A stretch of DNA of 64,000 bases from Bog-473 sp963781955 (GTDB lineage: Bacteria; Actinomycetota; Acidimicrobiia; Acidimicrobiales; RAAP-2): the NCBI GenBank assembly GCA_963781955.1, contig CAWAHU010000001.1, positions 1,178,001 through 1,242,000 on the forward strand, written 5' to 3'. Made by a program: the position numbers and the translations under genes. The notes beneath the pieces are model-generated. The model was not told the DNA's origin, made no database searches, and saw nothing but the letters and a program-made list of their open reading frames with translations. Of this stretch, positions 50,856 through 59,313 are shown one piece after another (position 1 is the stretch's first letter; each line of letters begins with the position of its first letter).

Positions 50856-51823
50856 GCCACTTGGTGGCCGGGAGCGATCTCGCGCAGCTCGGGCACCTCC
50901 TCGGTGCACTGCTGCTCGGCGCGCGGGCACCGGGTACGGAAGCGGCATCCCGAAGGAGGGTTGATCGGGCTCGGGGGCTCCCCGGTCAGGGCCACCGTCG
51001 TCCGTGTGGCCTCGGGGTCGGGCTCGACAGCGGAGGCGAGCAGGGCCGACGTGTAGTGGTGTGCCGGCGCTTCGTAGAGCACGTCAGAGGGGGCGATCTC
51101 GCACAGCCGGCCGAGGTACATCACGGCCACCCGGTCGCTCACGTTCTTCACCACGGCCAGGTCGTGGGCGATGAAGAGGACCGTCAGGTGGTACTCCTGT
51201 TTGAGGTCCTCGAGAAGGTTGAGGATCTGCGCCTGCACGGAGACGTCGAGGGCCGAGACCACCTCGTCGCAAACGAGGAGTTTCGGTTTGAGCACGAGGG
51301 CGCGGGCGATGCTGATGCGCTGGCACTGCCCGCCCGAGAACTCACGGGGCCGGCGGCCACCGTTGAGGTGGGGGTCGATGCCGACCTTCTCGAGCATTGC
51401 GTTGGAGGTCTCGCGGCGTTCGTCCTTGGTGCCGATCTTCCAGATGGTGAGTGGCTCGGAGACGATGTCGACCACCCGGCGGCGCGGGTTCAGCGACGAG
51501 ATGGGGTCCTGGAAGATCATCTGGACCTGGGTGCGCATGGAGCGCAGGTTGCCCCGGCTGATCGAGGTCATCTCGGTGTCGCCGAAGCGGATGCGCCCCG
51601 AGGTCGCCTTCTCCACCTGCACGATGGCGCGCCCGGTGGTCGTCTTGCCGCAGCCCGACTCGCCGACCAGGCCGAGGGTCTCTCCGGGGTACATGTCGAA
51701 GGTGATGCCGGCCACGGCCTGCACCGTGGTGTTGCCCTTGTGGAACGACACGTGCAGGTCCTCGACCGAGAGCAGGGGCTCGCGGGTGTCCGGCACGGCG
51801 GGCTCGACGGCTGCTTCGGTCAC
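50831..51823 (-). CDS. oppF: Oligopeptide ABC transporter ATP-binding protein
   Basis: A 330-residue ATPase. Walker A is GLVGESGCGKTTTGRA, the signature is REFSGGQCQRISIARAL, Walker B is LLVCDEVVSALDVSVQAQ and the switch His is in FIAHDLAVV. The C-terminal oligopeptide domain has the Cys cluster CRFRTRCPRAEQQC. GTG 51823 overlaps the oppD stop (GTGA). No solute-binding protein gene is in this window, so the transported peptide cannot be guessed. Confidence 0.9.
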   Translation of the reverse strand: MTEAAVEPAVPDTREPLLSVEDLHVSFHKGNTTVQAVAGITFDMYPGETLGLVGESGCGKTTTGRAIVQVEKATSGRIRFGDTEMTSISRGNLRSMRTQVQMIFQDPISSLNPRRRVVDIVSEPLTIWKIGTKDERRETSNAMLEKVGIDPHLNGGRRPREFSGGQCQRISIARALVLKPKLLVCDEVVSALDVSVQAQILNLLEDLKQEYHLTVLFIAHDLAVVKNVSDRVAVMYLGRLCEIAPSDVLYEAPAHHYTSALLASAVEPDPEATRTTVALTGEPPSPINPPSGCRFRTRCPRAEQQCTEEVPELREIAPGHQVACHFPIGS

Positions 51824-52875
51824 CGGGTCTCCTGCTCGGCGGTCGCGCCGGCCGGCTGGTCCGGCTCGGCCGAGGTCAGCGGGTACCAACACGCATAGCT
51901 GTGGCCGGGCGCCGCCTCGACTAGCGGGGGCTTCTCGACGTGGCACCGCTCTTGCGCGTACGGGCAGCGGGGGGAGAAGGGGCACCCGGCCGGCGGGCGG
52001 AGGAGGTCGGGCGGCCGCCCTTCGATGGCGGTCAGCCGTGTGTGGCTGGGGTTGGCCAGGCGTGGCATGGAGTTGAGCAGTGCCTCGGTGTAGGGCATGG
52101 CCAAGCTCTTGAACAAGACGTTGGTCGGTGCCCGCTCGACCACATTGCCGGCGTACATCACGATGATCTCGTCCGTGCGGGTGGCCACCACACCCAGGTC
52201 GTGGGTGACCAGGATCATGGCCATGTCGCGCTCGTGCTGCAGCCGGCCCAGCAGGTCGAGGATCTGGGCCTGGACGGTCACGTCGAGCCCGGTCGTCGGC
52301 TCGTCGGCCATGAGCAGGCGGGGGGCGCAGGCGAGCGCGATGGCGATCACGACCCGCTGGCGCATGCCGCCCGACAGCTGTGCCGGGTAGGCCTCGTAGC
52401 GCTCCACCGGCGAGGGGATCCCGACCTGCATCAGCAGCGAGAGTGCCGTCTCCTTGGCTTCACTCTTGGAGAGTTTGAGGTGGATGCGCAGGGGTTCGGT
52501 GATCTGGTTGCCGATGCGCTGGACGGGGTTCAACGACGTCATCGGGTCCTGGAAGACCATGGCGATGTGGGTGCTCCACAGCTGGCGCAGCTCGTCGTCG
52601 GGGACGTTGAGGATCTCGGTGCCCTTGTAGCGGACCGAACCGGTCTGGATCGTCGAGGCCCGGGGGAGCAGGCCCATGATGGCCCGGGACAGCACCGTCT
52701 TGCCGGAGCCGGACTCGCCGACGATGCCGAGTGTCTTGCCCTGCTCGAGTTGCAGGGAGACACCCTGAACGGCCCGGAGCCGGCCCCGGCTGGTGTTGAA
52801 CGCGACTTGGAGGTCCTCGACCTCGAGGAGCGGCGCCCCCGGTGGCGGGGGCTCCGTCAGCGACGGGCTGCTCAC
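51820..52875 (-). CDS. oppD: Oligopeptide ABC transporter ATP-binding protein
   Basis: A 351-residue ATPase. Walker A is GIVGESGSGKTVLSRA, the signature is AQLSGGMRQRVVIAIAL, Walker B is LLMADEPTTGLDVTVQAQ and the switch His is in LVTHDLGVV. The C-terminal region carries CPFSPRCPYAQERC. GTG 52875 overlaps the oppC stop. It pairs with OppF to form the ATPase dimer under the OppB/C channel. Confidence 0.9.
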   Translation of the reverse strand: MSSPSLTEPPPPGAPLLEVEDLQVAFNTSRGRLRAVQGVSLQLEQGKTLGIVGESGSGKTVLSRAIMGLLPRASTIQTGSVRYKGTEILNVPDDELRQLWSTHIAMVFQDPMTSLNPVQRIGNQITEPLRIHLKLSKSEAKETALSLLMQVGIPSPVERYEAYPAQLSGGMRQRVVIAIALACAPRLLMADEPTTGLDVTVQAQILDLLGRLQHERDMAMILVTHDLGVVATRTDEIIVMYAGNVVERAPTNVLFKSLAMPYTEALLNSMPRLANPSHTRLTAIEGRPPDLLRPPAGCPFSPRCPYAQERCHVEKPPLVEAAPGHSYACWYPLTSAEPDQPAGATAEQETR

Positions 52876-53795
52876 AGCTTGATCTCCGTGACGTCGAAGT
52901 ACGCGCGCAGCTTGTCGGCCACGACGTTCAGGCTGAAGAGGAGCAGGAACATGGCCGCAGCGGGGAAGATGACGAGCCACGGGTTCGTTTGCCCCTTGGC
53001 CCCCGTGAGCAGGCTGGCCCCTTCGTTGAGCATGTTGCCCCAGCTCGGTGTGGGCGGCTGGACCGACAGGCCGAGGAAGGCCAGGGAGCCCTCGAGCACG
53101 ATGATGGTCGCCACGGCGATCAGCCCGAACGAGACGACAGTCGGCGTGATGTTCGGCAGGATCTCGCGCATCAAGATCCGCGTGTCGCTCGCCCCGAGTG
53201 CCTTGGCCGCCAGCACGAAGTCGCGCGTCGCGTACGACAAGGTGGACGCACGCACCACGCGGAAGATGAGCGGGGCGGCGAAGATGCCGATGATGAGGGT
53301 GATCTTCATCAGGGAGTGGCCCCAGAAGGAGACGATGGCGATGACGGCCACGATGGCCGGGAAGGCGAGGAACACGTAGGAGCCCGTGTTCAAGACGGTG
53401 TCGATGCGGCCGCGCCGGAAGGCGGAGATCATGGCCGGGATCCCCCCGAGGACGAGGCCGATGAGTGCGCCACCGAAGCCGACCACGAGCGACACCCGGG
53501 CCCCGTAGATCAGTCGGCTGAGGATGTCTCGGTAGAGGTCGTCGGTGCCGAGCAGGTGGCTCCACCCCGGGCCGGCGTTCTGGGCGCTGTTGTAGTTGCC
53601 GAGCGTCGGGTTGGGCAGCGGCAAGACGAAGGCGAAGGTGGCGAGGAAGGCGACCACCACGATGAAGCCGGCGCAGATCCAGAAGAGCGCCCCCAGCTTC
53701 TTCCTGGCGGGGTCCACCGCCGCCTCCGCTTCGATCTCCCCCTTGATGTCGGCGAATGCCTCGTTGGTCGGATGGGTCAGCTGCACGCTACTCAC
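52872..53795 (-). CDS. oppC: Oligopeptide ABC transporter permease
   Basis: A 307-residue inner-membrane permease. The binding-protein-dependent transport signature is DFVLAAKALGASDTRILMRE followed by LPNITP. Hydrophobic helices lie at ALFWICAGFIVVVAFLATFA, SLVVGFGGALIGLVLGG, VFLAFPAIVAVIAIVSF, and a last one near VIFPAAAMFLLLFSLNVVAD. GTG 53795 lies 8 nt inside the end of oppB. It is the OppC-type partner. Confidence 0.9.
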   Translation of the reverse strand: MSSVQLTHPTNEAFADIKGEIEAEAAVDPARKKLGALFWICAGFIVVVAFLATFAFVLPLPNPTLGNYNSAQNAGPGWSHLLGTDDLYRDILSRLIYGARVSLVVGFGGALIGLVLGGIPAMISAFRRGRIDTVLNTGSYVFLAFPAIVAVIAIVSFWGHSLMKITLIIGIFAAPLIFRVVRASTLSYATRDFVLAAKALGASDTRILMREILPNITPTVVSFGLIAVATIIVLEGSLAFLGLSVQPPTPSWGNMLNEGASLLTGAKGQTNPWLVIFPAAAMFLLLFSLNVVADKLRAYFDVTEIKL

Positions 53796-54735
53796 GGGCG
53801 ATCCTCGGGTCGACGATGGTGAACAGGAAGTCGAAGATGAAGTTGATCAGGACGATGGCGATGGCCACGAACAGTGTGATGCCCTGCACCACCGTGTAGT
53901 CGTCCTGGTTCACGCTCGAGATCAGCTGGTAGCCGAGGCCCGGCATCTGCAGCAGGAGCTCGACGATGAACGTGCCGGCGATCAGGCTGCCGATGGTGAC
54001 GCCGGCCGAGGCCAGCAGGGAGATGGACGACGGCCGCAGGGCGTGGCGCCACATGATGCGCCGGTCCGAGATGCCCTTGGAGCGGGCCATCGTGATGAAG
54101 TCCTCCTGCAGGGTGGAGATGAGGTCGTTGCGCAGGAGGCGGAAGTACACCACGATCGACCCGAGGGCGAGCACGATCCCCGGCAGCGTCATCGTGTGAA
54201 GGTTGGAGAAGAAGTTCTGCGTGATCGGGACGTAGGAGGCTGGACCGGGGAACACGTGCCAGTGCACGGCGAACAGGAGCACGAGCACCGGTGCGATCAC
54301 GAAGGGTGGCAGGGCGAGCATGCCGAACGTCGTGCTGTTCGCCGCGTTGTCGAAGAACTTGTTGGGCCGCCGCGCCGAGTGCATCGCCATGGGGAAGGCG
54401 ATGGCGAAGGCGATGATCTGCGAGATGATGATCAGTTCGAGGTCGATGGGGAACGACTGGGAGATGATGCTCGTGGTCGTCTGGTGGGTCGTGTACGACT
54501 GCCCGAGGTTCCCCTGGAACACATGGCCCATCCAGATGAAGTACTGCTGCCAGAGGGGCTTGTTCAGACCGAGCTGCGCGTTGATCGTGGCCACGTTCTG
54601 TGGCGTGGAGTTAGGGCCCAGGATCGTGGTGGCCGGGTTGCCGGGAAGGAGGTGGACGAGGAAGAAGGTGGCGATTGAGACGAAAACGATGATGATGACG
54701 AGCAGGAAGACACGCTTGGCGATGTAACGCACCAC
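53788..54735 (-). CDS. oppB: Oligopeptide ABC transporter permease
   Basis: A 315-residue permease. The first helix is YIAKRVFLLVIIIVFVSIAT, followed by the OppB-type FFLVHLLPGNPATTILGPNS and a large extracytoplasmic loop. The EAA-like loop is DFITMARSKGISDRRIMWRH followed by ALRP. GTG 54735 follows AGGAAG at good spacing; GTG 54732 is a minor alternative. It heads the minus-strand operon oppB-C-D-F. Confidence 0.9.
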   Translation of the reverse strand: MVRYIAKRVFLLVIIIVFVSIATFFLVHLLPGNPATTILGPNSTPQNVATINAQLGLNKPLWQQYFIWMGHVFQGNLGQSYTTHQTTTSIISQSFPIDLELIIISQIIAFAIAFPMAMHSARRPNKFFDNAANSTTFGMLALPPFVIAPVLVLLFAVHWHVFPGPASYVPITQNFFSNLHTMTLPGIVLALGSIVVYFRLLRNDLISTLQEDFITMARSKGISDRRIMWRHALRPSSISLLASAGVTIGSLIAGTFIVELLLQMPGLGYQLISSVNQDDYTVVQGITLFVAIAIVLINFIFDFLFTIVDPRIARE

Positions 54736-54828
54736 GACGCTTCCTGCCCCCCTTCTGCCTGCCCGGGTTCTTCGCTTCCTGTCGGCCCCACCGGCGGCGG
54801 ATGATCCTAGACCGAGACCCCGTTGTCC

Positions 54829-54834
54829 TACCAT
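54829..54834 (+). promoter_or_regulatory. Probable -10 box of the GT-C gene
   Basis: TACCAT ends 6 nt before ATG 54841, with no ribosome binding site. It is divergent from oppB. Confidence 0.45.
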
Positions 54835-54840
54835 GCGCCC

Positions 54841-56424
54841 ATGTCCGACGAGGTCCCGGCCCTCAGCGGTCGCACGCGCCTGGTCGCGGCGGCCGGGGTG
54901 GTGCTCGTGGTGGCCGCCGGGATCCTGCTCCGCTTCTGGACCCGGTCGGGCCTGTGGCTCGACGAGGCACTGACCGTCAACATCGCCCGCCTCCCTCTGC
55001 ACGACATCCCCGACGCCCTCAAGCACGACGGGGCCCCGCCGCTCTACTACTACCTGCTCCACTTCTGGATGCTCGTCTTCGGGGAGTCGAACGTGGCGGT
55101 CCGGGCCCTGTCCGGGGTGATCGCCGTAGTCACGCTCCCGGTGGCCTGGCTGTGCGGCCGGCGCTTCGGCGGCCGGGCGGTGGCCTGGACGATGGTGGTA
55201 CTGCTGACCAGCGCCCCGTTCGCCGTGTACTACGCCACCGAGTCGCGCATGTACGCGCTGGTCATCTTCCTCAGCGGGTGCGGCTTCCTGGCGTTGCAGC
55301 GGGCGGTCGCGGCACCTCGGGCCGGCAACCTGGTCGCGATCGCCGTGGTGGCCGCGGCCCTCCTCTACGCGCAGTACTGGTCGATCTACCTGGTGGCCAT
55401 GGTCGCCATCTGGCTGGTGGCCTCCATCGTGCGTTGCCGCCGCCGAGGCTGTCCTCAAGATGCGCCGTGGGCGCCGTTGGTGGCGCTGGCCGCCGGGTGC
55501 CTGCTCTTCGTGCCCTGGCTGCCCACGTTCGCCTACCAGGCCAAGCACACGGGGACTCCGTGGGCGGCGCCGCCCAACTTCTCGGCGGTCATCAACGCGT
55601 TGACCGGGTTCACGGTGAACCAGGGCTCCACGTTGCAGACGGCGACCAACCAGGGCCGACTGCTGGCCGTCATCTACTTCTGCATGCTGGCGCTGGCCGT
55701 CTTCGGTGCCGGGGTGAGCGGCCGGATCATCGAGCTCGACCTGCGCACCAGGCCGCGGGCGCGCGGGGTCGGCTTCGTGGTGCTCGGGACCCTGTTCGCT
55801 GCGATCGCCGGCGGCATCGCGACCTCCAGCGCATTCTCCTCCCGTTACGCCGCCGTGGTGTTCCTCCCGTTCCTCCTCTTGGTGGCGCTCGGCACGACCA
55901 CGCTCCTCAACGCCAAGACCCGGGTCATCGTGGTCGCCGTGGCGGCGGTGGCGGGACTGGTCGGGTGCGCCCAGAACGTGACGACCCAGCGCACGCAATC
56001 CGGCGTCGTGGCCGCGGCCATCAACGCGCAGGCCAAACCCGGGGACGTGATCGCCTTCTGCCCCGACCAGTTGGGACCGTCCGTCTACCGCCAGCTCGAG
56101 GACCCGGGCCAGTACCAGATGGTGACCTTCCCGCGCCGCACCGGGCCGGCCATCGTGGACTGGGTCGACTACGCGAATGCCGTGCGCGCCGCGAGCCCGA
56201 CCGCCTTCGCCGACTTCGTGTTCACGAAGGCCACCGCGAGCGGTGCGCACATCTGGCTCGTCTGGGAGCCGAACTACCAGACCTTCAACATCAAGTGCGA
56301 GACCATTGCCACCACCCTCCTGAGCGAGGCGACCAAGAACGGTGGCGGCGGGCACAACGTCGTCGTCAGCCACCCTGCGCTGTTCTACGAGCCGATGAGC
56401 CTGACCCAGTATGCAGCGGGGTGA
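54841..56424 (+). CDS. GT-C family glycosyltransferase (ArnT/PMT-like)
   Basis: A 527-residue polytopic membrane protein. The first periplasmic loop holds SGLWLDEALTVNIARLPLHD with the acidic pair of GT-C enzymes. Then come APPLYYYLLHFWMLVFGES and a string of helices (SGVIAVVTLPVAWLCG, AVAWTMVVLLTSAPFAVYYA). The soluble C-terminus has TQSGVVAAAINAQAKPGDVI and FCPDQLGPSV. These enzymes move sugars from a lipid carrier to an acceptor outside the membrane. An upstream TTG start at 54823 is not preferred. Confidence 0.82.
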   Translation: MSDEVPALSGRTRLVAAAGVVLVVAAGILLRFWTRSGLWLDEALTVNIARLPLHDIPDALKHDGAPPLYYYLLHFWMLVFGESNVAVRALSGVIAVVTLPVAWLCGRRFGGRAVAWTMVVLLTSAPFAVYYATESRMYALVIFLSGCGFLALQRAVAAPRAGNLVAIAVVAAALLYAQYWSIYLVAMVAIWLVASIVRCRRRGCPQDAPWAPLVALAAGCLLFVPWLPTFAYQAKHTGTPWAAPPNFSAVINALTGFTVNQGSTLQTATNQGRLLAVIYFCMLALAVFGAGVSGRIIELDLRTRPRARGVGFVVLGTLFAAIAGGIATSSAFSSRYAAVVFLPFLLLVALGTTTLLNAKTRVIVVAVAAVAGLVGCAQNVTTQRTQSGVVAAAINAQAKPGDVIAFCPDQLGPSVYRQLEDPGQYQMVTFPRRTGPAIVDWVDYANAVRAASPTAFADFVFTKATASGAHIWLVWEPNYQTFNIKCETIATTLLSEATKNGGGGHNVVVSHPALFYEPMSLTQYAAG

Positions 56425-56466
56425 CCGGCGAGTGACCCGCCCGGTGGCGGGAGCGGCGGTGTCCGT

Positions 56467-57655
56467 GTGAGCAGTGCCTCGGGGGCCGGGGCAACGCTGC
56501 ACCGGTGGTGGCGCCGACTGCCCGAGCCGCTGCGGGCCGCCCTCCCGCCGTACCTGGTGGCGCGGGTCGTGGTCCTCGGTGCCCTCGGCCTGGCGCACTT
56601 CGTGGTGGACCGGACCCACCCGGCGCCGGCGGGCGTGGCTGCCCGCGTGCACGAGGGCCTGCTCGGGTGGGACGCCGGCTGGTACGAGACCATCGCCCGC
56701 CACGGCTACGGGTCGCTCGGGCGCGAGTCGCTGCGGTTCTTCCCCGCCGTGCCGCTGCTCACCCACGTGCTGGCCTGGCTCCCCGGGCTGGGTGACGGCG
56801 CCGCCTTGCTGCTCGTGGCCAACGCGGCCGCTCTGGCCGCCACCGCCATGCTCTACGTCCTGGTGCGGCGCGAGACGGGCGACCCCGCGGTGGCCCACCG
56901 CTCGTTGTGGGTGCTCAGCTTGCTGCCGGCAGCCTTCGTGCTCGTGATGGGCTACGCCGAGTCGGTGCTCCTGGTCTTCGTACTCGGGTGCTTCCTGGCC
57001 CTGCGCCCGCCCCCGAGCAGCGCCGGCCAAGGCCCTGGGGAGCGTCCGCACTTCTGGGTGGCGGCCCTGCTGGCCTTCGGTGCCGCCCTGACCCGCCCGG
57101 TGGGCGTCCTGCTGGCCGCAGCCGTGATCGCCGAGCTGGTGCGCTGGTGGCCGAGGCTGAGCCGCAGCGACCGAGTGGCCGGCATCGTGGCGACGGCCGC
57201 CCCCTTCGCCGGGTTGGCGGCCTTCGGGGCCTGGTCCAAGCACGTGGTGGGGGACTGGTGGGCCCCGCTGCGTGTCCAGCTCCAGAGCTCGCACCACGGG
57301 GGGCTCTCGAACCCGCTCTCCACGCTGTACCACGATGCCGACGGTGTGTTGCACCACCACGTCGGCACTGCGCTCCACGTGCCGTGGGTGCTGGTCGCCG
57401 TGGCGCTGCTCGTGGTCTGCTGGCGGCGCCTGCCCGCCCCCTACACCCTGTTCGCTGCGGCCGTCCTGGTCATGGCCGTCGCCGGGTCGAACCTGGACTC
57501 GTTCGAGCGCTACGCGCTCGAGCGCCTTCCCGCTGACGGTGGCGGCCGCGCTCGTGCTGACGAACACCCAGGTCGAGCGGGCGGTGCTCGCCCTCCTGGC
57601 GAGCGGCCTGGCCGGCTACGCCCTGCTGGCCTTCGTGAACATCTCGGTCCCCTGA
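56467..57655 (+). CDS. PIG-V-like mannosyltransferase, interrupted by a frameshift
   Basis: A polytopic GT-C protein of the mannosyltransferase PIG-V type: GLLGWDAGWYETIARHGYGS, SLRFFPAVPLLTHVLAWLPG, LWVLSLLPAAFVLVMGYAES, AALTRPVGVLLAAAVIAEL. Near 57517 the frame shifts: SNLDSFERYAL should continue as SAFPLTVAAALVLTNTQVER to LAFVNISVP with a stop at 57655. The open frame instead goes on in shadow sequence to 57846. The span is 3n+1, so one extra G after CTC explains it and gives a 395-residue protein. It lies 42 nt after the previous GT-C gene. Confidence 0.78.
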
Positions 57656-57658
57656 GCC

Positions 57659-57745
57659 GCCCCGGGGGCACCGCCGGAACGGCCCCGGGGGCACCGCCGG
57701 AACGGCCCCGGGGGCACCGCCGGAACGGCCCCGGAGGCACCGCCC
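57659..57745. repeat. Tandem 23-bp repeat after the mannosyltransferase gene
   Basis: Three full copies of GCCCCGGGGGCACCGCCGGAACG (as 57659-57681, 57682-57704, 57705-57727) and a partial, mutated fourth to 57745. It contains CCCCGGGG palindromes that could pair in RNA. Non-coding; it fills most of the gap before the flavoprotein gene. Confidence 0.9.
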
Positions 57746-57772
57746 GTCCCTGGGGGGCAGCAGGGGGTCAAG

Positions 57773-57778
57773 TAACCT
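57773..57778 (+). promoter_or_regulatory. Possible -10 box of the flavoprotein gene
   Basis: TAACCT in AGTAACCTGCTT ends 10 nt before ATG 57789. The same AGTAACCTGCTT precedes the GT4 gene at 63661. Confidence 0.45.
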
Positions 57779-57788
57779 GCTTGCCACC

Positions 57789-59276
57789 ATGTCCGACTCC
57801 GCGCAGGCACCCGTCGTCATCGCCGGCGCCGGCCCCGGAGGCCTGACCGCCGCCTATCTGCTCACCAAACGGGGTGCGCGCCCCGTGGTGCTCGAGGCGG
57901 ACGCCGTCGTCGGCGGCATCAGCCGCACGGTGGAGCGCGACGGCTGGCGCTTCGACCTGGGCGGCCACCGCTTCTTCACCAAGGTGCCCGAAGTCGAGGC
58001 CCTCTGGCACGAGATCCTCCCCGAGGGCGACTTCATGCTGCGGCCCCGCATGAGTCGCATCTTCTACAAGGGCAAGTTCTACGACTACCCCCTCAAGGCC
58101 ATGAACGCCTTGGGCAACCTGGGTCTGGGCGAGGCCTTCCTGTGCGGGTTCTCCTACCTGTGGGCCCGCCTGCACCCGCCCAAGGACGAGTCCAACTACG
58201 AGAACTGGCTCGTTGCGCGCTTCGGGTGGCGCCTCTACCGGACCTTCTTCAAGACCTACACCGAGAAGGTGTGGGGCGTGCCGGTGTCCGAGATGCCGGC
58301 CGACTGGGCGGCCCAACGGGTCAAGAACCTCGATCTGCGCAAGGCCGTGTTCAACGCCGTCATGCCCAAGCGCAACCAGACGGACATCACGACCCTCATT
58401 GAGGAGTTCCAGTACCCCAAGTACGGCCCGGGCATGATGTGGGAGGTCTGCACGGACAAGGTGCGGGCCGCCGGCGGGACGGTCGAGATGGAGGCGCGGC
58501 TCACCGGCATCAACGTGGAGGGCGGACGTGCCGTGTCCGTCACCTACGACCAAGGCGCGACCGAGCGCACCGTGGCCGCATCGCACGTCGTCTCCACCAT
58601 GCCCATGCGCGAGCTGGTGCACACCATCAGGCCCGCGCCGCCGGCCGAGGTGGTGGCGGCCGCCGACGACCTGCACTACCGCGACTACCTCACTGTGGCA
58701 CTCGTCGTGCCCGAGGCGCGCAGCTTCCCCGACAACTGGATCTACATCCACGCCACCGACGTCGAGGTGGGGCGGATCCAGAACTACGGGTCGTGGTCGC
58801 CCTACCTGGTCAAGGACGGGCGCACCTGCCTGGGCATGGAGTACTTCGTCTTCGAGGGAGACGACATGTGGAACAAGCCCGACGACGAGCTCATCACGCT
58901 GGGCACCAAGGAGCTGATCGCCCTCGGGCTGGCCGCAGAGGGCGACGTCGAACGCGGCTATGTGGTGCGCGTGCCCAAGGCCTACCCGTACTACGACTTC
59001 AGTTACAAGGCGAACGTCGAGACCATCCGCAAGTGGATCGAGGCGGAGGCGCCCAACATCCACCCCGTCGGCCGCAACGGGATGCACAAGTACAACAACC
59101 AGGACCACTCCATGTACACCGCCATGCTGACGGTGGAGAACATCTTCGGCGCCGACCACGACGTGTGGACGGTGAACGTCGAGGAGGAGTACCACGAGGC
59201 GGGGTCCACCGGGCGGGACGCCCCCGTGTTGCCACGGCGGACGGCCGCCACGGCGGGCCCAGTCGACGCTGGCTGA
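57789..59276 (+). CDS. FAD-dependent oxidoreductase, UDP-galactopyranose-mutase-like
   Basis: A 495-residue flavoprotein. The FAD motif is VVIAGAGPGGLTAAYLLTKR, then VLEADAVVGGISRTVERDGW and RFDLGGHRFFTKVPEVE. Later parts, TYTEKVWGVPVSEM and WEVCTDKVRAAGGTVEMEAR, match the protoporphyrinogen oxidase/UGM-like group. GVGR-type C-terminal FAD contacts are seen as GRNGMHKYNNQDHSMYTAM. Related enzymes act on nucleotide sugars or lipid-linked substrates in surface polysaccharide clusters, which fits the neighbouring glycosyltransferases and flippase. The exact substrate is unknown. Confidence 0.8.
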   Translation: MSDSAQAPVVIAGAGPGGLTAAYLLTKRGARPVVLEADAVVGGISRTVERDGWRFDLGGHRFFTKVPEVEALWHEILPEGDFMLRPRMSRIFYKGKFYDYPLKAMNALGNLGLGEAFLCGFSYLWARLHPPKDESNYENWLVARFGWRLYRTFFKTYTEKVWGVPVSEMPADWAAQRVKNLDLRKAVFNAVMPKRNQTDITTLIEEFQYPKYGPGMMWEVCTDKVRAAGGTVEMEARLTGINVEGGRAVSVTYDQGATERTVAASHVVSTMPMRELVHTIRPAPPAEVVAAADDLHYRDYLTVALVVPEARSFPDNWIYIHATDVEVGRIQNYGSWSPYLVKDGRTCLGMEYFVFEGDDMWNKPDDELITLGTKELIALGLAAEGDVERGYVVRVPKAYPYYDFSYKANVETIRKWIEAEAPNIHPVGRNGMHKYNNQDHSMYTAMLTVENIFGADHDVWTVNVEEEYHEAGSTGRDAPVLPRRTAATAGPVDAG

Positions 59277-59313
59277 GCACGCGGCGCCACCGGCCCGACG
59301 GTGGCGCCCGTGG

